Below, piece by piece: positions 1-5,414 of a stretch of 5,414 nucleotides of DNA (within the stretch, counting starts at the first letter, position 1; each line of letters starts with the position of its first letter). Below the pieces are notes generated by a model. The model made no database searches, was not told the origin of the DNA, and saw nothing but the letters and a program-made list of their open reading frames with translations. Both the position numbers and the translations under genes were made by a program. The stretch lies in assembly GCA_002730675.1 (NCBI GenBank), contig PCAV01000085.1, positions 1-5,414 of the forward strand, in the 5' to 3' direction. Source of the stretch: Rhodospirillaceae bacterium. Lineage in GTDB: Bacteria > Pseudomonadota > Alphaproteobacteria > Thalassobaculales > Thalassobaculaceae.

Positions 1-2
1 AA

Positions 3-113
3 TTGAGTAGTAAAAACATTATACTGGCTAACGCTCGGTACATGGATCGTAGATTCGAATCAGCGTCATTTTGTTGTCAGCAACTGACGAAAAAAACTTT
101 AGCTGTTTGTTGA
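3..113 (+). CDS. Possible 3' end of an upstream plus-strand gene (partial, doubtful)
   Basis: This is the only plus-strand frame open from the left edge; it reads 36 codons to a TGA at 111-113. The peptide includes ILANARYMDRRFESASFCC. I do not recognise it and see no domain. A run of this length can occur by chance in AT-rich DNA, so it may not be coding. A competing reading is a minus-strand start at position 43 (MYRALASIMFLLLN, open to the window edge), which looks like a hydrophobic N-terminus but has no clear ribosome binding site. The two overlap and cannot both be strongly expressed genes. More sequence to the left would decide. Confidence 0.2.
   Translation: MSSKNIILANARYMDRRFESASFCCQQLTKKTLAVC
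48..65. promoter_or_regulatory. Dyad centred on the palindrome GATTCGAATC
   Basis: A perfect 10-bp palindrome, GATTCGAATC, lies at 52-61. It is flanked by further pairs (CG at 48-49 with CG at 64-65). The arrangement resembles a binding site for a dimeric repressor, about 105 bases ahead of the SDR start. It also looks superficially like a tRNA T-loop, but no stem supports that. If the frame at 3-113 is a real gene, the dyad lies inside coding sequence and is probably incidental. Confidence 0.2.
69..95. other. Imperfect hairpin with GTCAG/CTGAC core
   Basis: GTCAG (76-80) pairs perfectly with CTGAC (84-88) around a three-base CAA loop. The stem extends outward through a T-G wobble (75 with 89), a T-A pair, one G-A mismatch and four T-A pairs (69-72 with 92-95). 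Neither strand has a run of T after the stem, because the T and A tracts form part of the stem. It is therefore not a canonical intrinsic terminator. It could be an mRNA leader structure for the SDR gene or a chance feature. Confidence 0.25.
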
Positions 114-168
114 AAAATTTGTAATTAATGGCTTTGTCACCTGTTTGTTTATTTTATGGATACGATAT

Positions 169-915
169 TTGAAGATAGAAACGGAAGATCTAGATTTTAG
201 CGGAAAAAGAGTTCTTATCACTGGAGCGGCAAGCGGTATCGGAGCAGAAATGGCAAAAACTTTTGGTGACCATGGAGCCTCCTTGATACTCGCGGACATC
301 AAGAAAATTCAAAAAGATAATTTTGAGAGTCTTTCGGGTCTTGTGAAAACAATTCAATTTGATCAGGCCGATACAGCATCTATAGCCGAGATGGCAACAG
401 AGGCAGGTGGGGTTGATGTTTTGCTTAATAACGCTGGGGTTGTATGGATGGGCCCTTTTGAAGAGATGTCGGATTTAGATATCAATAGATTGGTTGCAAT
501 AAACCTTATAGGCCACATCACTGTCGCGCAAAAGATAGGAAAGTCGATGTTGGAACAACGCTCGGGAGTAATTATTAACACATCATCTCAGCTGGCATTC
601 CATGGCGCTGCTGAAAGGGCAGTTTATGCTGCTACTAAAGCAGGTGTCTCCCAATTTACAAAATCAATTGCGGCAGAATGGGCCTCCAAAGGAGTTAGAG
701 TTGCGGGTATTGCTCCTGGGAGGACGCTCACAGCATTGAATAAAAACGCCCTGGATACTCATTCAAAGCGAACTACTGCCTTGCAAGGTATCCCGGTTGG
801 CCGTTTTGCTCAAGCAAACGAAATGGCAAGATTAGCTTTATTGCTATCGTCTGATTTATTGAATTACGTGGTGGGTGAAACAATAATTGCAGATGGTGGC
901 TATGTACTTCTCTAA
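169..915 (+). CDS. Short-chain dehydrogenase/reductase (SDR), classical type
   Basis: This is a cytosolic NAD(P)-dependent oxidoreductase that interconverts an alcohol and a carbonyl; the substrate cannot be read from sequence. Counting from the TTG at 169 (248 residues), it shows the TGAASGIG nucleotide-binding loop at 18-25, an Asp at about 43 after the second strand (usually favouring NAD over NADP), NNAG at 87-90, the tetrad Asn at 112, catalytic Ser140, and YAATK giving Tyr153 and Lys157. PG at 183-184 and the C-terminal ADGG are also typical. All catalytic residues are present and length is normal for the family. No in-frame ATG lies upstream. TTG 169 is preceded by GGA at 158-160 with 8-base spacing. 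TTG 145 would add eight residues (MFILWIRY) but has no ribosome binding site. The gene converges with the DMT permease downstream and has no operon partner. FabG-like and sugar or alcohol dehydrogenase roles are all possible. Confidence 0.93.
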   Translation: MKIETEDLDFSGKRVLITGAASGIGAEMAKTFGDHGASLILADIKKIQKDNFESLSGLVKTIQFDQADTASIAEMATEAGGVDVLLNNAGVVWMGPFEEMSDLDINRLVAINLIGHITVAQKIGKSMLEQRSGVIINTSSQLAFHGAAERAVYAATKAGVSQFTKSIAAEWASKGVRVAGIAPGRTLTALNKNALDTHSKRTTALQGIPVGRFAQANEMARLALLLSSDLLNYVVGETIIADGGYVLL

Positions 916-928
916 CTGTGGGAGCTTT

Positions 929-948
929 AGTTTTTTTAGCAAAAAACT
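929..948. terminator. AT-rich hairpin in convergent gap (weak bidirectional terminator candidate)
   Basis: AGTTTTTT (929-936) and AAAAAACT (941-948) form an 8-bp stem around a four-base loop, between the SDR stop codon and the DMT stop codon (948-950). The position suits a shared terminator for the two converging genes. The stem has a single G-C pair and no separate T tract beyond it, so intrinsic termination would be weak. This is a positional inference. Confidence 0.3.
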
Positions 949-1853
949 TAGGTTGTTATGGAGGTTTCTTTTTTAAACACATAGATTCCTGAAACAACGA
1001 TGGTCATGATCCCCAGCCAAGCAGCAGGTGTAGGAAAATCTCCGAATAGCCAAAATCCTAAGAATGTGGCACCAATTATTTCAAGATATTGAAACGGAGC
1101 TAAAATATTTGCCTCAATGTATTTTGATGCGAAAGCTAGAATAAAGTGTCCAAGAGTAGCGATTATACCTATCAGAACAAGTAGTATCCACTCTTGATTT
1201 TGGGGCATTTTTATTTCCAGCATGGGAGTATCGAAACTCGAAAAAGTTGCAAGTATAATACTCATAAATATTAGCCCTGATAGGCCGGAATTAAATTGTA
1301 TAACTCCCGCACTTTCCATTTTTGAGAGTTTCCTTGTAAGAATCATGTAAAATGCAAACGACAATGCAGCTAACAAGGGTAAAAATGATAGGAGCCCAAA
1401 TAGTTTATAGTTTGGTTGAACAACCACCAAAGCACCAAAAAATCCAATAGTGGTTGCCGCTAGCCCTTTCCAACCTAGTCTTTCACCCAAAATTATTGTC
1501 GATAGCATGGTAACGAGCAGAGGTTCGATAAAAAAGATTGCTATTACCTCTGCCAACGGCATGAATTTAACCGAGGCAAATATTAAAACGGTTGTACATG
1601 CGATCAATACACCTCGCATGAATTGCAAAAAGACGTTCTGCGTTCTATGTCTTCTTAAAGTCCAAAGGAATATTGGGCACATTAGTATAGTTTGTATTAG
1701 GAAACGGCTCCACGCTATTTGCCCGGCGGAAATACTATCACCCAATAGTTTTGCAAGCGCGTCTATGGTAGGCAAAAAAAGAAAGGCAAAGACAATTAGA
1801 AATAAGGCTATTTTTTTTGGGGGAGCATTTAAATGGCGTCCCATCACTATCAT
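948..1853 (-). CDS. EamA/DMT-superfamily inner-membrane permease
   Basis: This is an integral inner-membrane protein of the drug/metabolite transporter superfamily, probably exporting or importing a small metabolite; the substrate is unknown. The 301 residues hold about ten hydrophobic spans in two repeats, roughly residues 15-146 and 153-294, as in the EamA fold. The first repeat ends with the family-typical stretch around FIEPLLVTMLSTIILGERLG (residues 108-127). Length is normal. The start chosen is ATG at 1853, with AAGG about 10 bases upstream; an in-frame ATG three codons later (1844) has no better ribosome site. The codons for residues 10-15 contain a C5-A8 homopolymer (plus-strand 1811-1823). 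A promoter candidate lies at 1900-1930. The gene stands alone, converging with the SDR and diverging from ytoQ. Confidence 0.93.
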   Translation of the reverse strand: MIVMGRHLNAPPKKIALFLIVFAFLFLPTIDALAKLLGDSISAGQIAWSRFLIQTILMCPIFLWTLRRHRTQNVFLQFMRGVLIACTTVLIFASVKFMPLAEVIAIFFIEPLLVTMLSTIILGERLGWKGLAATTIGFFGALVVVQPNYKLFGLLSFLPLLAALSFAFYMILTRKLSKMESAGVIQFNSGLSGLIFMSIILATFSSFDTPMLEIKMPQNQEWILLVLIGIIATLGHFILAFASKYIEANILAPFQYLEIIGATFLGFWLFGDFPTPAAWLGIMTIVVSGIYVFKKETSITT

Positions 1854-1899
1854 TGCTAATGAACCTTATACTTAGAAATAAGCTGATAAAATGGTCTAT

Positions 1900-1930
1900 A
1901 TTATATATAACCTAAAAGGACGAGTGCCAA
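1900..1930 (-). promoter_or_regulatory. Sigma-70-type promoter candidate for the DMT permease
   Basis: On the minus strand TTGGCA (1925-1930) matches the -35 consensus at five of six positions. Downstream is a perfect TATAAT (1900-1905) at 19-base spacing, overlapping a TATATA (1902-1907) at the ideal 17-base spacing. Transcription would begin near 1893-1895, leaving a leader of about 40 bases before the ATG at 1853. The rest of the 154-base divergent region (1854-2007) is AT-rich. I found no equally good plus-strand promoter for ytoQ in it. Confidence 0.5.
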
Positions 1931-2007
1931 AAATTCTTGCTGGGCATATATGAATACATGTTGCTGCAGTCGGATTAGATTTACGCAATTATTGAAAATG
2001 GAAAAAA

Positions 2008-2460
2008 ATGACGACTCTGGAAGTTTATTTATCTGGTGAAATACACACTGATTGGCGCGACAAAATTCAATCTGGGGCAGCGAATTTGAAACTATCAGTT
2101 AAATTTCATTCGCCAGTTACTGACCATGATAACAGTGATGACTGTGGCGTTGTGATTTTGGGACACGAGAAATCGCCCTTTTGGAAAGATCATAAAGGCG
2201 CTAAACTTAATGCAATAAGAACAAGGACGCTCATAGAAAGATCTGATCTGGTCATAGTGCGTTTTGGAGATCAGTACAGACAGTGGAATGCTGCGTTCGA
2301 TGCAGGCTATGCAGCCGCCCTTGGGAAGGCAATAATTGTTCTTCATGATCCCAACTTGACGCATCCGCTTAAAGAAGTTGATGCTGCTGCATTGGCGGTT
2401 ACAGAAACCCCAGAACAAGTTGTCAAAATTCTGACATATGTCCTGTCTGGAAAACTTTGA
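2008..2460 (+). CDS. ytoQ: YtoQ family protein, nucleoside 2-deoxyribosyltransferase-like
   Basis: This is a small cytosolic protein of the YtoQ family, placed by fold with nucleoside 2-deoxyribosyltransferases, which exchange or hydrolyse the N-glycosidic bond of deoxynucleosides. To my knowledge no YtoQ member has a firmly established reaction. The 150 residues show the family N-terminus YLSGEIHTDWR (7-17), SPVTDHDNSDDCG (35-47), a strand with SDLVIVRFGD (79-88), then QWNAAFDAGYAAALGK (92-107). The last segment corresponds to the transferase motif of an acidic residue, a Gly-Tyr-Ala helix start and a Gly-Lys turn; Asp98 sits where many relatives carry the catalytic Glu. Length is normal. 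The ATG at 2008 is fixed by an in-frame TGA 15 bases upstream; GGA at 2000-2002 is a weak ribosome site. It is a single-gene unit, divergent from the DMT permease and converging with the MFS permease, so context gives no pathway clue. Family assignment is firm; the activity is inferred. Confidence 0.9.
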   Translation: MTTLEVYLSGEIHTDWRDKIQSGAANLKLSVKFHSPVTDHDNSDDCGVVILGHEKSPFWKDHKGAKLNAIRTRTLIERSDLVIVRFGDQYRQWNAAFDAGYAAALGKAIIVLHDPNLTHPLKEVDAAALAVTETPEQVVKILTYVLSGKL

Positions 2461-2522
2461 TCGCTTGATGACGTTAGTTTTTATTTAGAAAAAATCTGAT
2501 GAACTTACAAACCAGGCAGCTA
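2461..2522. other. Convergent gap between ytoQ and the MFS gene, no clear terminator
   Basis: Two genes end head-on across 62 bases. The gap contains TTTTT and AAAAA tracts separated by six bases, near 2477-2493, that could pair weakly. There is no GC-rich stem followed by a T run on either strand. Termination here may rely on Rho or on colliding transcription. Confidence 0.3.
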
Positions 2523-3677
2523 CTATTTTTGTTTAACTCTTGGTAAGGTGCAGCAAATAGTAGTTGCTATGGCAAAAGCAGAGCCGCCGATTGCGAAGAT
2601 AAGCGTATAGCTCCCAGTAAGATTAAAAAGGGTAACTAGAAAAAAGCCACCTAGTATTTGAGAAAACCCCACGGCTAGGACCATATATCGCCATAATTTA
2701 AGCATTGCGTGCTTTCCAGTAGCAAATTGAGCTCTACCTGCTATTATCGCCGCCGATCCAGGTTGTGATCCAAAGAGCAGGGATGATAGTGTTAATGCCA
2801 TGACACTAGTCAGAATTATTGGTGTTATAACTGATAATGCTAGCGCTACAAAAACAAGAACCAACGAGATATTTAATCCTATTCTATCTGCCAATTTTCC
2901 CCATAAAAAAGTTCCAATAAGACCACCCACCCCGACTAAGACCCATTGAATTGATGCAAGTTCTATGGGGTTCCCGAGATCGCGAACTAGATAATCAACC
3001 CAATAGATAGAATGAGGAATTAGTCCAATAGAAAATAAAGCTTGGACGAGTACTAATTTCCGTCCACTGTTTGACAACTTTTGTTGCGTGGCCTTGTTCA
3101 AGGAGATGGAATCTTCAAGGTTTGGGGCGTCCCTCCAGCACCATAAACCAACAATAGTGGCAAAAAGTCCAATAAAGGCACTTCCGGCCCAGGCCCATTC
3201 AAGGCCAAACTTCAATAGGAACGGCAATATTGAGGAAGAAATCAGAATACCTGCTCCTACCCCTGTAAAACTGATGGATGTGGCCAGAGCAAGCCTATTC
3301 TTTGGTGCAAACTTGGTAACGTAGGCGATACACAAAATCATTATTATAGCCACCAATACTCCTAGGCAAAAACGCCAAAAAGCCAGCCAAAAAAATCCAA
3401 GGGGTGCTATGCTAGCAAATAATGCGATGAGCCCGACAACAAAACAGGCTCTAATTAATTTTGGTTCACTGCTCCAATTTCTCAATTTTGCTAAAAGAAA
3501 CGCACCAAAAATGTAACCACTTAAATTTATCGCGCCAATATAACCAGTTTCTGCAGTTGTAAGATGGTTGGATTGAATTAGCATAGGAATAATGGGTGTA
3601 TAACTAAAGCGCCCTAGACCCATCCCCAGCAAAAGACCTGCGTGAGCACCTATTGAATACCTTAACCACTGCTGCAT
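2523..3677 (-). CDS. YbfB/YjiJ family major facilitator permease
   Basis: This is an inner-membrane secondary transporter of the major facilitator superfamily; the substrate is unknown and members are poorly characterised. From the ATG at 3677 it has 384 residues, normal for the family, with about twelve hydrophobic spans. The N-terminal signature GMGLGRFSYTPIIPML (residues 18-33 of this start) is diagnostic of the YbfB/YjiJ group. GYIGAINLSGYIFGAFLL follows as the second helix. A hydrophilic central loop with DAPNLEDSISLNKATQQ (about 183-199) separates the halves. The second half has the MFS-type WGKLADRIG loop (259-267). A GTG at 3698 would add seven residues (MRVANFR). I prefer the ATG because a TATAAT lies only six bases before the GTG and neither start has a strong ribosome site. 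It follows ubiB on the same strand after 74 bases (53 to the GTG), so read-through is possible, but no functional link to quinone synthesis is evident. Confidence 0.92.
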   Translation of the reverse strand: MQQWLRYSIGAHAGLLLGMGLGRFSYTPIIPMLIQSNHLTTAETGYIGAINLSGYIFGAFLLAKLRNWSSEPKLIRACFVVGLIALFASIAPLGFFWLAFWRFCLGVLVAIIMILCIAYVTKFAPKNRLALATSISFTGVGAGILISSSILPFLLKFGLEWAWAGSAFIGLFATIVGLWCWRDAPNLEDSISLNKATQQKLSNSGRKLVLVQALFSIGLIPHSIYWVDYLVRDLGNPIELASIQWVLVGVGGLIGTFLWGKLADRIGLNISLVLVFVALALSVITPIILTSVMALTLSSLLFGSQPGSAAIIAGRAQFATGKHAMLKLWRYMVLAVGFSQILGGFFLVTLFNLTGSYTLIFAIGGSAFAIATTICCTLPRVKQK

Positions 3678-3704
3678 TCTGAAATTCGCTACTCTCACCG
3701 AAGA

Positions 3705-3710
3705 ATTATA
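3705..3710 (-). promoter_or_regulatory. -10 hexamer TATAAT ahead of the MFS permease
   Basis: A perfect TATAAT on the minus strand lies in the ubiB-MFS gap. No good -35 is found: the hexamer 17 bases upstream reads GAACGC. If active, transcription would start near 3698, at the G of the alternative GTG. That would give either a leaderless GTG message or a leader of about 20 bases for the ATG at 3677. A perfect hexamer is not rare in AT-rich DNA, so this is only suggestive. Confidence 0.35.
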
Positions 3711-3751
3711 TTCATCAAAATGTATTTGCGTTCGGCTCTTTTTTTGATGTT

Positions 3752-5305
3752 TTAGTTCATAACATAATAGCCAAATAACATTAATAGTATTACGGAACTA
3801 AAAAGTATCCTTTTAACCTGACGGCGCTTTTCATTTAGGTTGTTCTTTAATAGCTCTTTCTCATATTCCCCTGTTTTGCCTTCCTGGGCTAAATTTTCTA
3901 GGGCTAGTTCCAAGTTTTTGAGCAGGCTTGGTAATCGGTTAACAAATTCAGGCAAATCGTTGCTCAAGCTCTGTAAAGGTATCTTTGGCAATTGGTTCTT
4001 CACCATCCAATCCCTTATCATTGGTTGCGCTAACTCCCATATATTAACTGTCGGGTCGAGTTGCCTTCCTACACCTTCAGCGACGAGCATTGTTTTTTGG
4101 AGTAGCAAAAGTTGGGGTTGTATTTCCATTTCAAATTGTTTGGTTATGCGAAAAAGTTGGGACAGTAAATTTGCTAACGAAATTTCAGCTAGAGGACGGT
4201 TTAAAATAGGTTCACCTATGGACCGACAAGCCTGAGCAAACGTCTCAACCGATTGATCTTCTGAGATGTACCCTGCTTTAAAATGTAGTTTGGCAACCGA
4301 ATGATAGTCCTTTGTTAGGAACCCGATAAGCATTTTTGCTAGAAAAACCCTAGTAGACATATCAAGGCGACCCATTATTCCAAAGTCAACTGGTGCGATC
4401 CTTCCATCTTCTAAGATGAAGACGTTGCCTGGATGCATGTCACCATGGAAAAAACCATCCCTGAAAACCTGATTAAAAAAAATTCGGGCTGATTTTTTTA
4501 CGAGTTGCCGTGGGGCTAAATCCATCCTTGTAAGCTCTTGTCTGTTGTCAGGTCGACAACCGGTAATTTTTTCAATGGTAAGCACGCGTCTGGATGTATA
4601 ATCCCAATAAATTTCCGGCACTTTAAAATCAGTATCTTCGGAAAAATTATCCGCTAATTCGGAGGCTGCACTTGCTTCCATGCGCAAATCTAACTCAAGT
4701 TTTATTGAGGCGGAAAAAATTTGGATAACTTCTACGGGCCTTAGTCGTTGGGTTGCCGGAAAGAAACGTTCAAGCAACTCAGCTAGCCAAAATAAAAGTT
4801 TTATGTCTCGGTCAAATAACTTTTCGATATCTGGGCGGAGTATTTTTACCGCAACGTCTGAACCATTAACAAGCGTAGCAAAGTGGACCTGAGCGATTGA
4901 TGCTGCGGCTATAGGTTTTTTTTCAAACTGTGAAAATAAATTTTCGATGCTACAGTTGAATTCACTGCTTACAATAAGCTCAACGTACTCGAAACTGAAT
5001 GGGGAGAGATTATCTTGGAGTTGAGTTAAAGCTAAGGCGTTATCCCTGCCGATAATATCTGCGCGCGTAGCTAGGGTCTGACCAAACTTTATAAAACTAG
5101 GGCCTAAAGCTATAAAGCAATGGACTAACCGTTCTCCCCAGTTACGATTATCAAATCTACGGTCACGTAGAAAAGAAGTTTTCAAAGCTAATTTGCCGAT
5201 AAACGGGTAATTCTGAAAAAAACCAATGGGTGAAATAATATCGTAGCGGATAAGCTTAAACAGAAGTCTTAATAATGTAATTAAATTACTCAATAAGCTT
5301 ATCAT
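3752..5305 (-). CDS. ubiB: UbiB, atypical kinase/ATPase of ubiquinone biosynthesis
   Basis: UbiB is a membrane-associated protein-kinase-like ATPase of the ABC1/COQ8 family. It is needed for ubiquinone synthesis, apparently assisting the ring-modifying steps and not catalysing a hydroxylation as older names imply. The 517 residues carry the family marks: KFGQ at 73-76 (the KxGQ motif in the N-terminal extension), the Ala-rich nucleotide loop AAASIAQVH at 133-141, VAVK with Lys154, the catalytic-loop HGDMHPGN at 287-294, and the metal-binding DFG at 307-309. All key residues are intact. The C-terminus (about 499-514) has one hydrophobic span followed directly by the stop; E. coli UbiB has two predicted spans and is slightly longer (546). 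The ATG start lies 9 bases after the ubiE stop, and the N-terminus aligns with the usual family start, so co-transcription with ubiE is very likely. The MFS gene follows on the same strand. Confidence 0.97.
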   Translation of the reverse strand: MISLLSNLITLLRLLFKLIRYDIISPIGFFQNYPFIGKLALKTSFLRDRRFDNRNWGERLVHCFIALGPSFIKFGQTLATRADIIGRDNALALTQLQDNLSPFSFEYVELIVSSEFNCSIENLFSQFEKKPIAAASIAQVHFATLVNGSDVAVKILRPDIEKLFDRDIKLLFWLAELLERFFPATQRLRPVEVIQIFSASIKLELDLRMEASAASELADNFSEDTDFKVPEIYWDYTSRRVLTIEKITGCRPDNRQELTRMDLAPRQLVKKSARIFFNQVFRDGFFHGDMHPGNVFILEDGRIAPVDFGIMGRLDMSTRVFLAKMLIGFLTKDYHSVAKLHFKAGYISEDQSVETFAQACRSIGEPILNRPLAEISLANLLSQLFRITKQFEMEIQPQLLLLQKTMLVAEGVGRQLDPTVNIWELAQPMIRDWMVKNQLPKIPLQSLSNDLPEFVNRLPSLLKNLELALENLAQEGKTGEYEKELLKNNLNEKRRQVKRILFSSVILLMLFGYYVMN

Positions 5306-5314
5306 ATAATCGGT

Positions 5315-5414
5315 CTATATCCGCCATGCTGAATGTATTGCAGCTATTCCACCAGACAAATTTCTGAATTTGCATTGTTCTAAACCTGCCTCTCTCATTC
5401 GAGAAATAAGTTGG
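5315..5414 (-). CDS. ubiE: UbiE, ubiquinone biosynthesis C-methyltransferase (3' end only)
   Basis: This is the last 32 codons of a minus-strand gene entering from the right edge and ending in TAG at 5315-5317. The peptide contains MREAGLEQCKFRNLSGGIAAI (split here as MREAGLEQC and KFRNLSGGIAAI) and ends HSAWRI. It matches the C-terminal strand of the UbiE/COQ5 SAM-dependent methyltransferases, where N-L-(S/T)-G-G-I precedes a short aromatic-basic tail. UbiE adds the ring C-methyl group during ubiquinone synthesis, and the menaquinone methyl in species that make it. The catalytic SAM-binding part lies outside the window. The 9-base gap to ubiB supports an operon and independently supports the identification. 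Confidence 0.92.
   Translation of the reverse strand, partial: QLISRMREAGLEQCKFRNLSGGIAAIHSAWRI

Noticed and set aside
41..75. A tRNA-like T-loop (ATTCGAATC) suggesting a tRNA gene or fragment
   Set aside because: The five bases on either side of the loop do not pair on either strand, and no acceptor, D or anticodon arm could be assembled.
99..302. Minus-strand 67-codon open frame over the start of the SDR gene
   Set aside because: It lies opposite the conserved Rossmann nucleotide-binding segment of a convincing SDR and encodes nothing recognisable.
1450..1875. Plus-strand 141-codon open frame opposite the DMT permease
   Set aside because: It is the complement of a well-supported membrane protein and has no family features; it is a shadow frame.
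2095..2418. Minus-strand 107-codon open frame opposite ytoQ
   Set aside because: The plus-strand frame carries all the conserved YtoQ motifs, so this is its shadow.
3840..4235. Plus-strand 131-codon open frame opposite ubiB
   Set aside because: It lies within the intact and conserved ubiB gene, and its serine-rich peptide is typical of antisense frames.
4643..5050. Matches resembling DnaA boxes (TTATCCGCT, TTATCCCTG)
   Set aside because: They lie inside ubiB, are imperfect and are far apart, so they do not form an origin-like cluster.

Overview
The window holds five complete protein-coding genes and the 3' end of a sixth. No RNA gene, CRISPR array or mobile element was seen. Base composition is AT-rich (about 40% G+C by eye), coding density is high and intergenic gaps are short. 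The ubiE-ubiB pair, and the UbiE C-terminus ending in NLSGGIAAIHSAWRI, fit an alphaproteobacterium. The low G+C and streamlined spacing suggest a free-living, possibly marine lineage. The host assignment is inference.

Layout from the left. Positions 1-168 are an edge region with an unresolved reading frame, a dyad and a hairpin. A plus-strand short-chain dehydrogenase/reductase (SDR) follows, starting at a TTG codon (169-915). It converges on a minus-strand EamA/DMT permease (948-1853). A divergent promoter region (1854-2007) separates the permease from a plus-strand ytoQ gene (2008-2460), which converges on a minus-strand YbfB/YjiJ-type major facilitator permease (2523-3677). Upstream of that permease and on the same strand lie ubiB (3752-5305) and the end of ubiE (5315-5414, cut by the window edge). 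Minus-strand transcription therefore runs ubiE, ubiB, permease.

Functionally there is one clear pathway unit: ubiE and ubiB in ubiquinone synthesis, 9 bases apart. The MFS permease may be read through from ubiB, but a TATAAT hexamer just ahead of it suggests its own promoter. The SDR, the DMT permease and YtoQ sit in alternating orientations and look like single-gene units with no evident shared pathway. The points worth a second look are small: a permease in the place where coaBC is often found after ubiB, start-site puzzles at the SDR and MFS genes, an uncharacterised YtoQ enzyme, and dyad structures at the left edge. I see no sign of a new multi-gene system.
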